A stretch of DNA of 64,000 nucleotides from Solirubrobacter taibaiensis (GTDB lineage Bacteria > Actinomycetota > Thermoleophilia > Solirubrobacterales > Solirubrobacteraceae). Location: contig JAPDDQ010000003.1 of NCBI GenBank assembly GCA_027587225.1, forward strand, positions 186,001 through 250,000, given 5' to 3'. The notes under the pieces are model-generated. The model saw nothing but the letters and a program-made list of their open reading frames with translations. It was not told the origin of the DNA and ran no database searches. Made by a program: the position numbers and the translations under genes. Shown here in pieces: positions 34,828 to 43,301 of the stretch (positions are counted from its first letter, which is position 1; every line of letters starts with the position of its first letter).

Positions 34828-37083
34828 GTGCCCAAGCATCCGCCGCAGGACCCCGGGGATTCCGGGCTGGAGATCGGCTCGCCGTCACACCATGCCGCGG
34901 GCGTCCCCGCGGTGCTTTCGTCGCTGCGGCACGGGCTGCGGGAGATGGGGCCGGTACGCACGGCGCGCACGCTCGCGCTCGTCAACCAGGACGACGGCTT
35001 CGACTGCATGGGCTGCGCGTGGCCCGACCCGGCCAAGCGCCATCACGCCGAGTTCTGCGAGAACGGCGCGAAGGCGGTCGCCGAGGAGGCGACGAAGTTC
35101 CGGGCCGACCGGGCGTTCTTCGCGCAGTGGTCGGTGGCGGACATCGAGCGCCAGTCGGACTTCTGGATCGGCAAGCGCGGACGCCTGACCGAGCCGATGT
35201 ATCTCGCGCCCGGTGCCGGCCACTACGAGCCGATCACGTGGGATGGGGCGTACGGGCTCATCGCGGATGAGCTCGCCGCGCTCGACTCGCCCGACGAGGC
35301 GACCTTCTACACGTCGGGCCGCACGAGCAACGAGGCCGCGTTCGCGTTGCAGGCCTTCGTCCGGGCGTTCGGGACCAACAACCTCCCGGACTGCTCGAAC
35401 ATGTGCCACGAGTCGTCGGGCGTCGCGCTCACCCGGACGGTCGGGATCGGCAAGGGCAGCGTCACGCTCGAGGACATCGAGCACGCGGACCTGCTGATCG
35501 TCGTCGGGCAGAACCCCGGCACCAACCATCCGCGGATGCTCAGCGCGCTCGAGACCGCGAAGGGGCGCGGGGCGAAGATCGTGAGCATCAACCCGCTGCG
35601 GGAAGCGGGGCTCTCACGCTTCGACAACCCGCAGAAGCTCAAGGGGCTGGTCGGGCGCGGGACCAAGCTCGCCGACCTGCACCTGTCGATCCGCATCAAC
35701 GGTGACATGGCGCTGTTCCAGGCGGTCAATCGCCGGCTGCTGGAGCGCGATGCGGTCGACCACGCGTTCGTCGAGCGTCACTGCGGCGGCTTCGACGCGC
35801 TGCGGGCGCATCTGCTCGAGGGGCCGCCGATCGACGTGCCGGCGACCACCGGGCTGAGCGACGACGAGGTCGACGCGCTCACGGAGCTCGTCGCCGGCTC
35901 GGAGCGGACGATCGTGTGCTGGGCGATGGGGCTCACGCAGCACCGCAACTCCGTCGCCACCATCCAGGAGATCGTGAACACGATCCTCCTGCGCGGGATG
36001 ATCGGCAAGCCGGGCGCCGGGCTGTGTCCCGTCCGCGGGCACTCCAACGTGCAGGGGGATCGCACGATGGGGATCTGGGAGCGGCCGACCGAAGCCTTCT
36101 TGGATCGGTTGCAGACGGCGCTGGGGTTCGCGCCGCCGCGGGAGCACGGGCTCGACGTGGTCGAGAGCATCAAGGCGATGCTCGACGGGCGCGTGAAGGT
36201 GTTCTTCGCGATGGGTGGCAACTTCCTGTCGGCGGCGCCGGACACGAACGCGACGGCCGCGGCGTTGCGTGGCTGCCGCTTGACCGTGCACGTCGCCACT
36301 AAGCCCAACCGCTCGCACGTGACCGGCGGCGAGCACGCGCTCCTGCTGCCGACCCTGGGTCGCACCGAGCGCGACGTCCGGGGCGGGCGCGAGCAGCGCG
36401 TCAGCGTCGAGGACTCGATGAGCGCGGTGCACGGCTCGCGCGGGAGGCTGGCGCCGGCCTCGAAGGAGCTGCGCAGCGAGGTCGCGATCGTGTGCGAGCT
36501 CGCGGACCGCGTGCTCGGGGACCGGGTCGCCGTGCCCTGGCTGGAGTGGGCGGACGACTACGGGTTGATCCGCGACGCGATCGAGCGCGCGATCCCGGGC
36601 TTCGACGACTTCAACGCGCGACTGGTGGACGGGTTCACGCTGCCCAGCCCGCCGCGTGACGAGGTGCGCTTCACCACGGCCTCGGGCCGCGCGGAGCTCA
36701 CCGTCAACCACTTCGTGCCGGTCGCTGTCCCTGAAGGGCGACTGCTGCTGCAGACGCTGCGCTCGCACGACCAGTACAACACGACGATCTACGGCCTCAA
36801 CGACCGCTACCGCGGGATCAAGGCGGGGCGGCGGGTCGTGCTGCTCAACCCTGAGGACATCGACGCGCTCGGACTGAAGGAGGGCGCGATCGTCGACCTC
36901 GTCGGCGATGACGAACGCCGCGCGCAGCGGTTTCGGGTCGTCGCCTACGACACGCCGCGGGGCTGCGCCGCCGCGTACTACCCCGAGACCAACGCGCTGG
37001 TGCCGCTCGACAGCGTCGCGGACGACAGCGGCACACCGACGTCCAAGTCGGTCGTGATCCACGTCGAACCCGCGTCCGCGTAG
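34828..37083 (+). CDS. FdhF/YdeP-family molybdopterin oxidoreductase
   Basis: A 751-residue cytoplasmic molybdoenzyme of the formate dehydrogenase H-like/YdeP family. N-terminal cysteines Cys60, Cys63 and Cys77 may bind an iron-sulfur cluster. Cys193 in Asn-Met-Cys-His-Glu-Ser stands where FdhF has selenocysteine and is the probable molybdenum ligand. The molybdopterin-binding C-terminal domain starts near 625. Real formate activity is not certain; YdeP-type members have been linked to acid resistance. It follows RidA by 36 bp, and a strong terminator follows it. Confidence 0.8.
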   Translation: MPKHPPQDPGDSGLEIGSPSHHAAGVPAVLSSLRHGLREMGPVRTARTLALVNQDDGFDCMGCAWPDPAKRHHAEFCENGAKAVAEEATKFRADRAFFAQWSVADIERQSDFWIGKRGRLTEPMYLAPGAGHYEPITWDGAYGLIADELAALDSPDEATFYTSGRTSNEAAFALQAFVRAFGTNNLPDCSNMCHESSGVALTRTVGIGKGSVTLEDIEHADLLIVVGQNPGTNHPRMLSALETAKGRGAKIVSINPLREAGLSRFDNPQKLKGLVGRGTKLADLHLSIRINGDMALFQAVNRRLLERDAVDHAFVERHCGGFDALRAHLLEGPPIDVPATTGLSDDEVDALTELVAGSERTIVCWAMGLTQHRNSVATIQEIVNTILLRGMIGKPGAGLCPVRGHSNVQGDRTMGIWERPTEAFLDRLQTALGFAPPREHGLDVVESIKAMLDGRVKVFFAMGGNFLSAAPDTNATAAALRGCRLTVHVATKPNRSHVTGGEHALLLPTLGRTERDVRGGREQRVSVEDSMSAVHGSRGRLAPASKELRSEVAIVCELADRVLGDRVAVPWLEWADDYGLIRDAIERAIPGFDDFNARLVDGFTLPSPPRDEVRFTTASGRAELTVNHFVPVAVPEGRLLLQTLRSHDQYNTTIYGLNDRYRGIKAGRRVVLLNPEDIDALGLKEGAIVDLVGDDERRAQRFRVVAYDTPRGCAAAYYPETNALVPLDSVADDSGTPTSKSVVIHVEPASA

Positions 37084-37095
37084 GCATTGAGCACA

Positions 37096-37127
37096 GTGGG
37101 CCGGGCTTGTCCAGGAGCCCGGCCCAC
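37096..37127 (+). terminator. Strong GC hairpin after the molybdoenzyme gene
   Basis: A perfect 12-bp stem (GTGGGCCGGGCT / AGCCCGGCCCAC) with an 8-nt loop starts 12 bp after the stop. No T tract follows, as is common in high-GC Actinobacteria. Its core is the same as the hairpin at 63790-63817. The remaining DNA to 37257 shows nothing further that I can assign. Confidence 0.75.
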
Positions 37128-37257
37128 CGCACCAATCCGTGCCGACCGCCGCAGGAGGAGAGGTTTGCGACAACCGACGAGGATCATCATGGCGGCGATC
37201 CCGGGCTGGTCCTACCGACCCGCGGTCGGTACCGGACCGACCCGCGGTCGACCCCGC

Positions 37258-37944
37258 TCAGACGAGCGCGCGTTCGATCTCGGCGACCACGCTCGTGGTC
37301 AGCACCTGCAGGCCGTCTATCTGCTCCGCCGTCCAGGTCCGGGGCCGATGGTCGATCACGCACAGCGTGCCGAGCGTGTGGCCGCCGGTGGTGATCAGCG
37401 GGATGCCGACGTAGGCGATGACGTCCAGATCGCGGATCGCCAGGTTCTCGCGCACGAGCGGGTGAACCCGCGCGTCCTCGATCACGAGGGGCTCCGCCGA
37501 GTCCAGCGCGTGCCGGCAGAACGAGTGCGACAGCGGGGTCTCGCGGGTGGTGTTCCACGGCTCGCCGAGCCCGACGCAGCTCTTGAAGAACTGGCGGTCG
37601 CTGTCGACCAGGGAGATCAGGGCGACCGGCGCCTCCAGCATGCGCGCGGCGACCTCCGCGATCCGGTCGTACGTCGGGTCGGGCGGGGAGTCCAGCAGCT
37701 GCGTGCGGTGCAACTCGGCCAGGCGGTCCGCGTCGGCCGGTGCCGGGCGGCCGGAGAGTGCGCCGGCGGCGAGCTGCTCGAGGCTCAAGACGGCGTCGTC
37801 GTCGCCCCGCCTCGCGCTGAGCACGCCGAGGCGCATGATCGTCGCGTCGCGGACGAACTGGGCGGCGCTGATTCCCTGCTGAGACGCCTCCGCTTCCAGC
37901 AACGTCCAGAGATCGTCGCTGAAGCGCACCGTCGTGGCTCGCAT
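37258..37944 (-). CDS. Ribbon-helix-helix-like plus GAF sensor protein
   Basis: A 228-residue protein. Residues 1-40 look like a ribbon-helix-helix DNA-binding unit (Thr-Val-Arg-Phe strand, then two helices), and residues about 75-225 form a GAF domain with the Phe-Phe-Lys-Ser and Ser-His-Ser-Phe-Cys pattern seen in GAF sensors of two-component and phosphodiesterase proteins. The ATG at 37944 is chosen because a longer form would run into the divergent sigma-factor gene. It may be a single-protein sensor-regulator for the sigma pair next to it (inference). Confidence 0.65.
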   Translation of the reverse strand: MRATTVRFSDDLWTLLEAEASQQGISAAQFVRDATIMRLGVLSARRGDDDAVLSLEQLAAGALSGRPAPADADRLAELHRTQLLDSPPDPTYDRIAEVAARMLEAPVALISLVDSDRQFFKSCVGLGEPWNTTRETPLSHSFCRHALDSAEPLVIEDARVHPLVRENLAIRDLDVIAYVGIPLITTGGHTLGTLCVIDHRPRTWTAEQIDGLQVLTTSVVAEIERALV

Positions 37945-38065
37945 TGGCACGAGAGCGATAGTAGGCGATAGCGGATCTGGGAACGCCGATGCCAATCTGT
38001 GTTTAGGCGGTAGCGCATTCGGGGATGGACTCGACGTCTCAATCACCCCTCGCCCCAGGGTCTTC

Positions 38066-38632
38066 TTGTCACAGATCTCCGTCACGGCCGACGACGCCCA
38101 CCTCGTGGCCCTCATGCAGCTCGATCGCACCGACGCGTTCGCGGCGCTCTACGACCGTCACTCTCACGCCGTCTACCGGCACGCCTGCCGCTTCGTCGGC
38201 AGCGGCGCGCCGGCCGAGGACGTGACGCAGGACACGTTCGTGAGCGCCTGGCGTGCCCGCGGGCAGTTCGCGTGCGAACGAGGCAGTGTGCGCGGCTGGC
38301 TGTTGACGATCGCTCGCAACCGCGCGATCGACTCGCTGCGCCATCGCTCCCACAGCGACCACGCGCTCGACGAGACCTACGAACGCGCGGGCATGGACTG
38401 CACGGAGACCGAGGTGCTCGGCCGTGAGCAGGCGGACGCGATCACCCTCGCCCTGCTCGGGCTGCCGTCCGAGCAGCGCAGGGTCATCGAGCTGTCGTAC
38501 GCCCACGGGCTGTCCCAGAGCGAGATCGCTGCCCGCCTCCAACTCCCTCTGGGCACGGTCAAGAGCCGCGCCCGACTCGGCCTCGAGAAACTTCGCGTCG
38601 AGCTCACCCCGACCCAGCAGGTATACGCATGA
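38066..38632 (+). CDS. ECF-type sigma factor
   Basis: Sigma region 2 (Asp-Val-Thr-Gln-Asp-Thr-Phe, Trp-Arg-Ala-Arg) and region 4 (Leu-Pro-Ser-Glu-Gln-Arg, Gly-Thr-Val-Lys-Ser-Arg helix) are clear. The start is uncertain: the frame is open from GTG 37934, which would overlap the divergent GAF gene, so I favour TTG 38066 with AGGG upstream, or GTG 38105. Its stop overlaps the ATG of the next sigma factor (ATGA). Confidence 0.75.
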   Translation: MSQISVTADDAHLVALMQLDRTDAFAALYDRHSHAVYRHACRFVGSGAPAEDVTQDTFVSAWRARGQFACERGSVRGWLLTIARNRAIDSLRHRSHSDHALDETYERAGMDCTETEVLGREQADAITLALLGLPSEQRRVIELSYAHGLSQSEIAARLQLPLGTVKSRARLGLEKLRVELTPTQQVYA

Positions 38633-39330
38633 GCGCCACCATGATCGCGCCGACGAGCACAGCGACGCATCGCGAGCAGATGGTGGTCCGTTACCTCCCG
38701 CTCGCGCGCAGCCTGGCGCGCCGGTACGCCCACCGGGGCGAAGTCGAAGACCTCAACCAGGTCGCCTCGCTCGCGCTGCTGAAGGCCATCGATCGCTTCG
38801 ATGCCGACCGCGGGCTCGCGTTCTCGTCGTTCGCCGTCCCCACCATCCTCGGCGAGCTCAAGCGCCACTTCCGCGACAAGGGCTGGATGGTCCGGGTCCC
38901 GCGTGACGTGCAGGAGCTCAATCTGCGCATCAACAAGATCACCGAGTCGCTGACGGGCGAGCTCGGTCGCTCACCGACACCCGCCGAGTTGGCGGACCGG
39001 TCCGGCGCGACCGTGGAGCAGGTGCTCGAAGCCCGCGCCGCGAACAGCGCGCACCGTCCGGAATCGCTCGACAAGCCCGTCACCGACGACGGCGAGCCGC
39101 TCCTGGATCTGGCCGGCGGGTCGATCGACCTCGGGTACGAGCGCGCCGAGACCGCCGCGGTCGTCGACGGGCTGCTGTCGAGGCTCGGCGAGCGCGAGCG
39201 CGAGATCCTGCGCCTGCGCTTCGCGGAAGACCTCACCCAAGCCGAGATCGGCGAGCAGATGGGCCTCTCCCAGATGCACGTCTCCCGCCTGATCCGCCAG
39301 TCGATCAGCAAGCTCCAGGCCGCCACCTAG
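38629..39330 (+). CDS. SigB/SigF-type alternative sigma factor
   Basis: A 233-residue group 3 sigma-70 factor with regions 2 (Glu-Asp-Leu-Asn-Gln-Val, about 40-60; Phe-Ala-Val-Pro-Thr-Ile near 70), 3 (about 100-150) and 4 (about 180-233). Such factors direct general stress or sporulation genes and are normally held by an anti-sigma factor, but none is adjacent. Translational coupling to an ECF factor (ATGA) is unusual. Confidence 0.85.
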   Translation: MSATMIAPTSTATHREQMVVRYLPLARSLARRYAHRGEVEDLNQVASLALLKAIDRFDADRGLAFSSFAVPTILGELKRHFRDKGWMVRVPRDVQELNLRINKITESLTGELGRSPTPAELADRSGATVEQVLEARAANSAHRPESLDKPVTDDGEPLLDLAGGSIDLGYERAETAAVVDGLLSRLGEREREILRLRFAEDLTQAEIGEQMGLSQMHVSRLIRQSISKLQAAT

Positions 39331-39415
39331 TTTCGACCGACTGTCGAAGCACGGTGGAGCATCCCTGTGCGCGGAGTCGGTGCATCGCGCGGGCCGCGTG
39401 CGCGACCGTCGCGGG

Positions 39416-39976
39416 ATGCACGCCCGTGCCGATCGTCGCCTGAACCGGGTCAAGGTGCTGCAGGCGGCAGCGACGCTCACGGCGGCGCGCGGGCTCTCGT
39501 TCTCGCTGAGCGAAGTCGCTGAGCTCGCGCAGGTCAGCCGCAGCACGGTGCACCGGGCGTTCGCGGGCAAGGCCGAGCTGCTCGACGCGGTGGCGATCGA
39601 CGGGTGGGAACGGACGTTGGCCACCGTCCGCGCCCACCGGGTCCGGGCCGAGCGTGCGGTCGCCCCGGTGACGCTGCGCCACTTCGAGCGCGCGGTGCTG
39701 GACGTGGCCGAGGACTTCGTGCGCGCGGACGCGTTCATCGTCGGCGCGGAGCAGATCGCGGGCCGCAAGCCGGTGGACGTGATCCCGTTCGTCGGCTTGG
39801 TCGAGCACGAGCTCTCCCGGCTCTACGACGTGGCCGTGGATGAGGGCGGCCCGCCTCGTCCGGGAGCGATCGGGGACGTGCTGGCGATCGTGACGTCCTA
39901 TCGCGCGCCGGAACGGGTGAGCGAGCGGGTCGCGCTGCTGGTCGATGCGCTCGCTCCACACGCGCACCTGCGCTGA
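39416..39976 (+). CDS. TetR-like transcriptional regulator
   Basis: A 186-residue protein with an N-terminal TetR helix-turn-helix (about 8-55; Val-Ser-Arg-Ser-Thr-Val-His-Arg-Ala-Phe recognition helix) and a helical C-terminal domain with a likely ligand pocket. ATG 39416 is chosen; a GTG at 39380 extends it by 12 residues. A perfect inverted repeat follows its stop. Targets may be the amine-oxidase genes downstream (inference). Confidence 0.75.
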   Translation: MHARADRRLNRVKVLQAAATLTAARGLSFSLSEVAELAQVSRSTVHRAFAGKAELLDAVAIDGWERTLATVRAHRVRAERAVAPVTLRHFERAVLDVAEDFVRADAFIVGAEQIAGRKPVDVIPFVGLVEHELSRLYDVAVDEGGPPRPGAIGDVLAIVTSYRAPERVSERVALLVDALAPHAHLR

Positions 39977-39985
39977 AGGGCACGA

Positions 39986-40016
39986 ACTGCGACAGATGTG
40001 GCGGATCTGTCGCAGT
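39986..40016 (+). terminator. 12-bp perfect inverted repeat after the TetR gene
   Basis: ACTGCGACAGAT and ATCTGTCGCAGT flank a 7-nt spacer, starting 9 bp after the TetR stop. It may end TetR transcription or be an operator in front of the amine-oxidase operon. A shorter symmetry AACCG-GT-CGGTT at 40079-40090 is another TetR-operator-like candidate in the same gap. Confidence 0.5.
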
Positions 40017-40175
40017 GCGTGACCGGCGGTCGAAACCCGTTCGGTGGTGTCAGCCCAAGGGGCGATTTTGCCTTCATCAACCGGTCGGTTTGATCCCATC
40101 CGGCGCTCATGAAGCGCCGGACGCCGCCGTGCGCGTGAGGGTCGTGCGGGGCGTCCCGTAAGAGGGATGAGGGGG

Positions 40176-40982
40176 ATGAAAGACCCATCAGACGGGAGGG
40201 CCGTGGCATGGCTCTCACGGCGATCGGTGCTGGCCGTGTTGGTCGGCTTCGCGGCGGCCGTCGGGCTGTCCGCGGTGCTGCTGGTGACCGGCGGGAAAGT
40301 GAGCGGGCAGAGCGGCCCGATCAGCGCGCAGGCGGAGCCCGAAGTGCCGGTCGAGGAGGCCCTGGCGAAGCCGCAGGTGCCGCTGCCCGAAGGCATGCCG
40401 ACGGAGAAGCCGAAGACCATCGGCAAGCCGCTGGACCCGTTGTCCGGCGAGGAGGTCGGGTACGCGCGCGGGCTGGCGATCGCCAAGGTGGCGGACACCG
40501 GTGAGCGCGTGGACGGCTCGGCCGGCCTGCAGTATCTCTCGACCGACCTGGCCGAGAGCGACCCCGAGACGCCGCAGCGCGCCGTCACGGTCAACTCGTA
40601 CGACTACGCGACCGACGAGCTCGTCACCCAGGTCGTGGACCTGCAGTCGGGCAAGGTCGACACCACGCGGGCGAAGGGCGTGCAGCTCCCGCCGTCCAAG
40701 CGTGAGGTCGACACGGCGATGGTGCGCCTGCTGGCCGATCCCGAGGGCCAGGCGCTCAAGGACGACTACAAGCGCACGACGGGCGTCGCGTTGACGAGCC
40801 CGGGCCAGCTGGATTACGCCGGCGGCGCGTGGACCGCCGACGAGAAGAGCGAAGGCGGCGAGCAGTGCGGCGAGCACCGCTGCGTCTTCTTCCAGATCCG
40901 TACCGAGGACGGTCGCGGCCTGATCATGGTCGATCGAATCGTCGATCTCTCAGCCGACAAGATCGAGGTGATCAAGCCGTGA
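40176..40982 (+). CDS. Copper amine oxidase N-terminal-domain protein
   Basis: A 268-residue exported protein with an Arg-Arg signal region (15-40). Residues about 85-165 match the copper amine oxidase N2 domain (Pro-Leu-Asp-Pro-Leu-Ser-Gly-Glu-Glu, and Val-Val-Asp-Leu-Gln-Ser-Gly). Residues about 168-265 match the N3 domain (Leu-Pro-Pro-Ser, Ala-Asp-Pro-Glu, a Gly-Arg-Gly-Leu segment and an Ile-Val-Asp-Leu end). It has no catalytic domain. That domain is encoded by the next gene, whose GTG start overlaps this stop (GTGA). ATG 40176 is preceded by GAGGG; ATG 40167 is possible. The two polypeptides probably assemble into one oxidase (inference). Confidence 0.7.
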   Translation: MKDPSDGRAVAWLSRRSVLAVLVGFAAAVGLSAVLLVTGGKVSGQSGPISAQAEPEVPVEEALAKPQVPLPEGMPTEKPKTIGKPLDPLSGEEVGYARGLAIAKVADTGERVDGSAGLQYLSTDLAESDPETPQRAVTVNSYDYATDELVTQVVDLQSGKVDTTRAKGVQLPPSKREVDTAMVRLLADPEGQALKDDYKRTTGVALTSPGQLDYAGGAWTADEKSEGGEQCGEHRCVFFQIRTEDGRGLIMVDRIVDLSADKIEVIKP

Positions 40983-42754
40983 AGGCGTTGAGGTTCGTGG
41001 CCGCTGCAGCAGTGGCGGCCGGCATCGCGCTGGCGGGAGCGCCGAGCGCGAGCGCCCAGACAACGACGACGCCGACGGCGACGTTCTGCTCCGGCGAGTC
41101 GCTCGTCTCCTACCGGCTCCGCAACGGGGCCAAGTGGGAGCTGTGCTGGGGCCATCATTCGATCAAGGGCCTCGTGCTCTCCAAGGTCGCGTTCCAAGGG
41201 CCCAAGGACACCGTGCCCAAGCTGGTGTTGGACGCGATCAACACCGTGCAGATGAACGTGCCGTACGACAACGGCAACATCGAGTACGACGACATCCTGC
41301 AGTACGGGTTCGGCGGCCAATACCTCAAGGGCTTGGACGTCAGCGAGTGCCCGGGTGGCGAGCTGCGCAACGCGACGGTGTCGTGGGAGACGTCGACGAG
41401 CGTCTACCGCGAGGAAGTCCGCCCGGTGCTCTGCGTCCGCGAGGACGAGACGGGCACGGCGTACCGCTCGCAGTACCGGTCCAACAACCAGATCCTGGCC
41501 AAGCAGGGCACCGACCTGATCGTGTTCGCCACGGCGGCGATCGGCAACTACGAGTACGAGCAGCGCTACGCGTTCCATGACGACGGCCAGATCGACGCCA
41601 GCCTCGGCGCGACGGGTGAGGCGATCCCGTTCGGGGACTCGTTCACCAACGGCTGGCCGGTCGGCACGGGCAGCGCCGACTTCCTGATGAACCACTACCA
41701 CTCGGCCGTCTGGCGGGTGGACTTCGGCCTCGACGGCACGTCGGGCATGAAGGCCGAGCAGTGGGACACGGCGCCGTCGGGCCAGCGCGGCACGCAGTCG
41801 GCGATCTACAACACGACCAAGACCGACATCCCGACCGAGAAGGCGCTGAACCTGAGCAACCGCCGCTGGTTCCGGGTGCTCGCCCCGAACAGCCTGAACC
41901 CGGATGGGCACGCGCGCTCGTACGAGTTCGTGTACGGCAAGAACGACCCGTACTCGTCGTACCCGCACCTCAAGTACGAGCTGGCGTTCACGCAGTTCCG
42001 CTCGTGCGAGCAGTTCCCGATGCGCAACCTCACGTCGCAGGCGGGCTGCGGCGACAAGACGACGCTCGACTACATCGACGGCGAGAGCGTCACCAACCCG
42101 GTGGCGTGGGTGAACGTGGGCTTCCACCACGTGCCGCGTGACGAGGACCAGAGCCCGATGCCGATCCACTGGCAGGGCTTCAGCCTCTACCCGCGCGACT
42201 GGCACTCGAACAACTCGCAGGCCCCGGCCGTCCGCAGCGCGTGGAACGGTCGCAACCAGCCGGCGGCGCCGACCCCGACGCCGAGCGCGACGGCCACGGC
42301 CACGGCCACGGCGACCGCGACGAGCACGCCGACGGCGACCGCCACGGCGACGGCCACCGCAACCGCCACGGCTACGGCGACGGCCACGCCGACCGCGACC
42401 GCCACGGCGACCCCGCCCGCGGCGTCGCGGACGAGCGGCGCGGTGGCGGAGCCTGAGGCGGCCACCGACAGCGCGGCGGCGACGCTGCAGGTCGGCCCGA
42501 CCGCGGCGGCCCGCAAGGCCACCCCCGCAGTCGTGCTCAAGTTGGCCAAGGGCAAGGCGACGGTGACCGTCACCACGGCCGGCAAGGCGGTGTCCGGCAA
42601 GGTCGCGCTGAAGATCAACAGCAAGACGGTGCGCACGCTCACGCTCAAGAAGGGCACGGCGACCGCCACCCTGCCGAAGCTCAAGGCAGGCACGTACAAG
42701 GTCGCGGCGAGCTATCTCGGCACGACCGCGACTCGGACCCTGAAGGTCAAGTAG
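40979..42754 (+). CDS. Secreted copper amine oxidase, catalytic domain only
   Basis: A 591-residue exported protein. After the signal peptide (1-26) comes a copper amine oxidase catalytic domain (about 40-415). The topaquinone Tyr191 lies in Gly-Asn-Tyr-Glu-Tyr, copper ligands are His239-x-His241 and His384 (His-Val-Pro-Arg-Asp-Glu-Asp), and the probable catalytic base is Asp105. Only about 375 residues precede the linker, so the N2/N3 domains are missing; the preceding gene supplies them. An Ala-Thr-Pro linker (about 430-480) and an Ig-like C-terminal domain (about 515-591) follow. It would oxidise primary amines to aldehydes outside the cell, giving hydrogen peroxide and ammonia. Confidence 0.75.
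   Translation: MKALRFVAAAAVAAGIALAGAPSASAQTTTTPTATFCSGESLVSYRLRNGAKWELCWGHHSIKGLVLSKVAFQGPKDTVPKLVLDAINTVQMNVPYDNGNIEYDDILQYGFGGQYLKGLDVSECPGGELRNATVSWETSTSVYREEVRPVLCVREDETGTAYRSQYRSNNQILAKQGTDLIVFATAAIGNYEYEQRYAFHDDGQIDASLGATGEAIPFGDSFTNGWPVGTGSADFLMNHYHSAVWRVDFGLDGTSGMKAEQWDTAPSGQRGTQSAIYNTTKTDIPTEKALNLSNRRWFRVLAPNSLNPDGHARSYEFVYGKNDPYSSYPHLKYELAFTQFRSCEQFPMRNLTSQAGCGDKTTLDYIDGESVTNPVAWVNVGFHHVPRDEDQSPMPIHWQGFSLYPRDWHSNNSQAPAVRSAWNGRNQPAAPTPTPSATATATATATATSTPTATATATATATATATATATPTATATATPPAASRTSGAVAEPEAATDSAAATLQVGPTAAARKATPAVVLKLAKGKATVTVTTAGKAVSGKVALKINSKTVRTLTLKKGTATATLPKLKAGTYKVAASYLGTTATRTLKVK
42265..42420 (+). repeat. In-frame Ala-Thr-(Pro) tandem repeats
   Basis: About 155 bp of repeated 6- and 12-bp units encode the Ala-Thr linker between the catalytic and Ig-like domains of the amine oxidase. 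The codon use of the repeats differs from the similar linker in the cupredoxin gene, suggesting independent expansion. Confidence 0.8.
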
Positions 42755-42758
42755 GGCC

Positions 42759-43301
42759 GTGACCGGCACGCGTCCCCGCACCCGCTTCATCGGCGCCGCC
42801 GTCGGCGTCGTGCTGATCGTCGTCGTCGCGCTGCGGACGATCGATCTCCAGACGGTGGTCACGCCGTCGATGGAGCCGGAGTTGCGGGTCGGGGACCGCG
42901 TGCTGGTCAACAAGCTCGTCCCGGCGATCATGCCGCTGCGGCGCGGTGACGTCGCCGTGTTCCAGGACCCTGGCGGCTGGGCCGAGGCCTCGGCCCGCAG
43001 CCGGGGGCAGATCGCCTCCGGCGCGCAGATCGTCAAGCGCGTGATCGGGGTGGCAGGTGATCGCGTCGTGTGCTGCTCACCCGAGGGCGATCTGCTGCTC
43101 AACGGACGCCGGCTCGAGGAGCCGTACGCGACCCGCCGCCGCTTCCCGCTCGCGTTCGACGTGACGGTGCCCGACGGCAGCTATTGGATGATGGGCGACG
43201 ACCGCCTGCGGTCGTTCGACAGCAGCAGCCTGGCCGACGCGCCCATGCATGGCTTCGTTCCCGCCGACCGGATCGTCGGGCGCGTAGAGGTGACGTGGTG
43301 A
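42759..43301 (+). CDS. lepB: Signal peptidase I
   Basis: A 180-residue membrane protease with an N-terminal transmembrane helix (about 8-27). The catalytic dyad is visible: Ser37 in Thr-Pro-Ser-Met-Glu-Pro and Lys93 in Val-Lys-Arg-Val-Ile-Gly. A Gly-Asp-Asp-Arg box lies near 148. It starts at a GTG 4 bp after the amine oxidase and may process these exported proteins. Its stop overlaps the next start (GTGA). Confidence 0.85.
   Translation: MTGTRPRTRFIGAAVGVVLIVVVALRTIDLQTVVTPSMEPELRVGDRVLVNKLVPAIMPLRRGDVAVFQDPGGWAEASARSRGQIASGAQIVKRVIGVAGDRVVCCSPEGDLLLNGRRLEEPYATRRRFPLAFDVTVPDGSYWMMGDDRLRSFDSSSLADAPMHGFVPADRIVGRVEVTW

Noticed and set aside
37258..37944. PelD-like cyclic di-GMP receptor for the polysaccharide cluster because of its GAF domain
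   Set aside because: It has no membrane segments or degenerate GGDEF domain and lies 5 kb beyond the cluster next to sigma factors.
40814..43102. A 762-codon minus-strand open frame opposite the amine-oxidase genes
   Set aside because: It is a shadow of the real genes with low-complexity Arg-rich sequence; copper-oxidase motifs are on the other strand.
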